NCBI GenBank assembly: GCA_964436815.1
Contig: CAYTER010000077.1
Span: 1 to 7,533 of the forward strand
Reading direction: 5' to 3'
DNA: 7,533 bases
Source: UBA993 sp964436815
GTDB taxonomy: Bacteria; Bacillota; Dethiobacteria; DTU022
The notes under the pieces are model-generated. The model searched no databases. It saw nothing but the letters and a program-made list of their open reading frames with translations, and was not told the origin of the DNA. Shown here piece by piece: positions 6,366 to 7,533 of this stretch. Numbering within the stretch: position 1 is the stretch's first letter; the number at the start of each line of letters is the position of its first letter. The translations under genes and the position numbers were made by a program.

Positions 6366-6371
6366 AAATTC

Positions 6372-7533
6372 ATGCCTCAGGTAAAAGCAACGGATCAGCA
6401 ATTACAGTTTAAGATCCACACCCTTGGCAAGTTCTACATTGACCAGGGGAATTCAATCATCACTGAAAGCAGCAGCCGATCACGAAGAATGTGGGAAGTC
6501 TTCAAATATTTGCTGTCAAACCGCGATAAATCTTTTTACCCGGAAGAAATTTTGGAACGGATTTGGCCCGAAAAAGAATATTCAGACCCGGGTACCGCCA
6601 TGAGAGCCCAGATTTTCAGGTTACGTCAGGCTTTGAAGGTTGAAGATTCAAAACCATCTCTTTCCGAGAATATAATTTTCAGCCAGGGCAGCTATCGCTG
6701 GGAAAATAAGATTGAATGCTGGGTTGATGCCGATCAGTTTGAAGCGTTTTGTACTAAAGCACAGGATTTAAGCATAAATGATCCGGACCAGGGAATAGCT
6801 TTTTACCGCCAGGCAGTTAACCTTTACAAAGGGAAATATCTTCCCGAATCATCTTACAGCGAGTGGATTGAGCCTCTGCGAGCCTACTACCACGATCTTT
6901 ACCTTAATGCCATCTATGACCTAGTCGATCTGCTTAAACGTAAAAGGGCTTATACCGAAATAATACAGCTTTGCGAGCGGGCAGCAACCATTGATTATTT
7001 CGATGAAAATATTCACATCCTCATGCTGGAAGCAATGATTGCCGAGGGTCAGACTGTCAGGGCCCGGGCGCACTACAATGAAGTCACTTCTGCCTACTTC
7101 CGTGAGATGGGCATTAAACCATCCTCTACCTTAAAGAACCTCTACCGCCAAATCGGGGTCGAAGAAGGCAACTTTGAACTTGATCTTTCAGCAATCCAGG
7201 AAGGTCTAAAGGGCAAAGAAATTGTTGAAGGAGCTTACTACTGCGATCCGGGATTATTTCGTTATTTCTACCGAATGGAGCGGTTAAGGAGTGAAAGAAG
7301 CGGTCAGTCCGTCCTTCTTTGCCTTTTAACCATCACTTCTCCTGATTCTTCAACAGCTCCGGCGGATAAATTAAAAAATGTCATGCTGGATTTAAAAGAC
7401 GCAATCATGTTTTCATTGCGAAAAGGCGACCTGGTTACCAAGTGGAATGATGCTCAGTTTCTATTGCTTCTGCCCGGTTTAAACAAGGAGCAGGCTTTAT
7501 CGGTTATGAACAGAATCGAAGAGACGTATTTAA
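6372..7533 (+). CDS. SARP/AfsR-like transcriptional regulator with BTAD and degenerate GGDEF-like domain; 3' end outside window
   Basis: The frame from ATG 6372 stays open to the window end (387 codons plus one base); the final TAA letters are out of frame. Residues about 12-112 form an OmpR/SARP-type winged helix: FKIHTLGKFYI, then RRMWEVFKYLLSN, PEEILERIWPE (57-67) and AMRAQIFRLRQALK. Residues about 115-262 are a bacterial transcriptional activator domain made of TPR-like helices: VDADQFEAF, AVNLYKGKYLPE, the helix pairs around 168-235, and GIKPSSTLKNLYRQI near the end. After a linker, residues about 293-387 (LFRYFYRMERLRSERSG, then LRKGDLVTKWNDAQFLLLLPG) resemble a GGDEF-domain fold, but the signature is replaced by NDAQF (359-363), so cyclase activity is unlikely. 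It is probably a cytosolic DNA-binding regulator; its ligand and targets are unknown. It has its own promoter and is not a usual member of the mltG cluster. Confidence 0.85.
   Translation, partial: MPQVKATDQQLQFKIHTLGKFYIDQGNSIITESSSRSRRMWEVFKYLLSNRDKSFYPEEILERIWPEKEYSDPGTAMRAQIFRLRQALKVEDSKPSLSENIIFSQGSYRWENKIECWVDADQFEAFCTKAQDLSINDPDQGIAFYRQAVNLYKGKYLPESSYSEWIEPLRAYYHDLYLNAIYDLVDLLKRKRAYTEIIQLCERAATIDYFDENIHILMLEAMIAEGQTVRARAHYNEVTSAYFREMGIKPSSTLKNLYRQIGVEEGNFELDLSAIQEGLKGKEIVEGAYYCDPGLFRYFYRMERLRSERSGQSVLLCLLTITSPDSSTAPADKLKNVMLDLKDAIMFSLRKGDLVTKWNDAQFLLLLPGLNKEQALSVMNRIEETYL

Larger units (their letters stand above)
6165..6371 (+). other. AT-rich intergenic region between mltG and the regulator
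   Basis: These 207 bases contain no ATG on the + strand and no open frame of note. They are clearly richer in A and T than the flanking genes. They hold a promoter, a leader of about 110 nt and a small palindrome, listed separately. No GC stem followed by a T run was found after mltG, so where the upstream transcript ends is unclear. Confidence 0.7.

Noticed and set aside
7531..7533. TAA at the window end as the regulator's stop codon
   Set aside because: It is not in the gene's frame; the frame at the edge reads TTA then A, so the gene continues.
1..7533. CRISPR array, insertion sequence, tRNA or phage elements
   Set aside because: No spaced direct repeats, transposase-like coding, terminal inverted repeats or tRNA-like cloverleaf were seen on either strand.

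Overview
The window is a 7.5 kb piece of an ordinary bacterial chromosome, moderately balanced in GC, with seven complete or near-complete core genes and one partial regulator, all on the + strand. The order alaS – ireB (yrzL) – ruvX (yrrK/yqgF) – yrzB – mltG (yrrL), with rarA nearby, is the arrangement known from Firmicutes such as Bacillus subtilis. IreB and YrzB are essentially Firmicute families. The BTAD-type regulator at the right end and the overall protein flavour lean towards a Clostridia-class organism (Desulfotomaculum/Syntrophomonas-like) rather than a bacillus; that placement is inference.

Left block (1-1275): the 3' part of rarA, a replication-associated AAA+ ATPase, overlaps by 8 bases the start of a YigZ/IMPACT family gene. 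Middle block (1272-3951): alaS, encoding alanyl-tRNA synthetase, has its own promoter with perfect consensus -35 and -10 hexamers. The -35 hexamer overlaps the yigZ stop codon. The leader is only about 22 nt, so there is no room for a T-box. Right core block (4007-6164): ireB, ruvX (best started at a TTG), the very acidic yrzB and the membrane-anchored lytic transglycosylase mltG sit close together and probably form one transcript. They link a kinase-controlled envelope regulator (IreB), RNA/DNA processing (RuvX) and peptidoglycan chain termination (MltG), a conserved but mechanistically unexplained neighbourhood.

From 6165 to 6371 there is an AT-rich, gene-free stretch holding a strong sigma-A-type promoter (TTTACA-17-TATACT) and a leader of about 110 nt with a small palindrome. 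It drives a gene that runs off the right edge. That gene encodes a SARP/AfsR-like regulator: a winged helix, a bacterial transcriptional activator domain (BTAD), and a C-terminal domain that looks like a degenerate GGDEF fold in which the signature motif is lost. This is the least ordinary item in the window.

I see no mobile element, CRISPR array, tRNA, rRNA or phage gene. Most of the region is conserved housekeeping sequence, and I do not see convincing evidence of a wholly new system.
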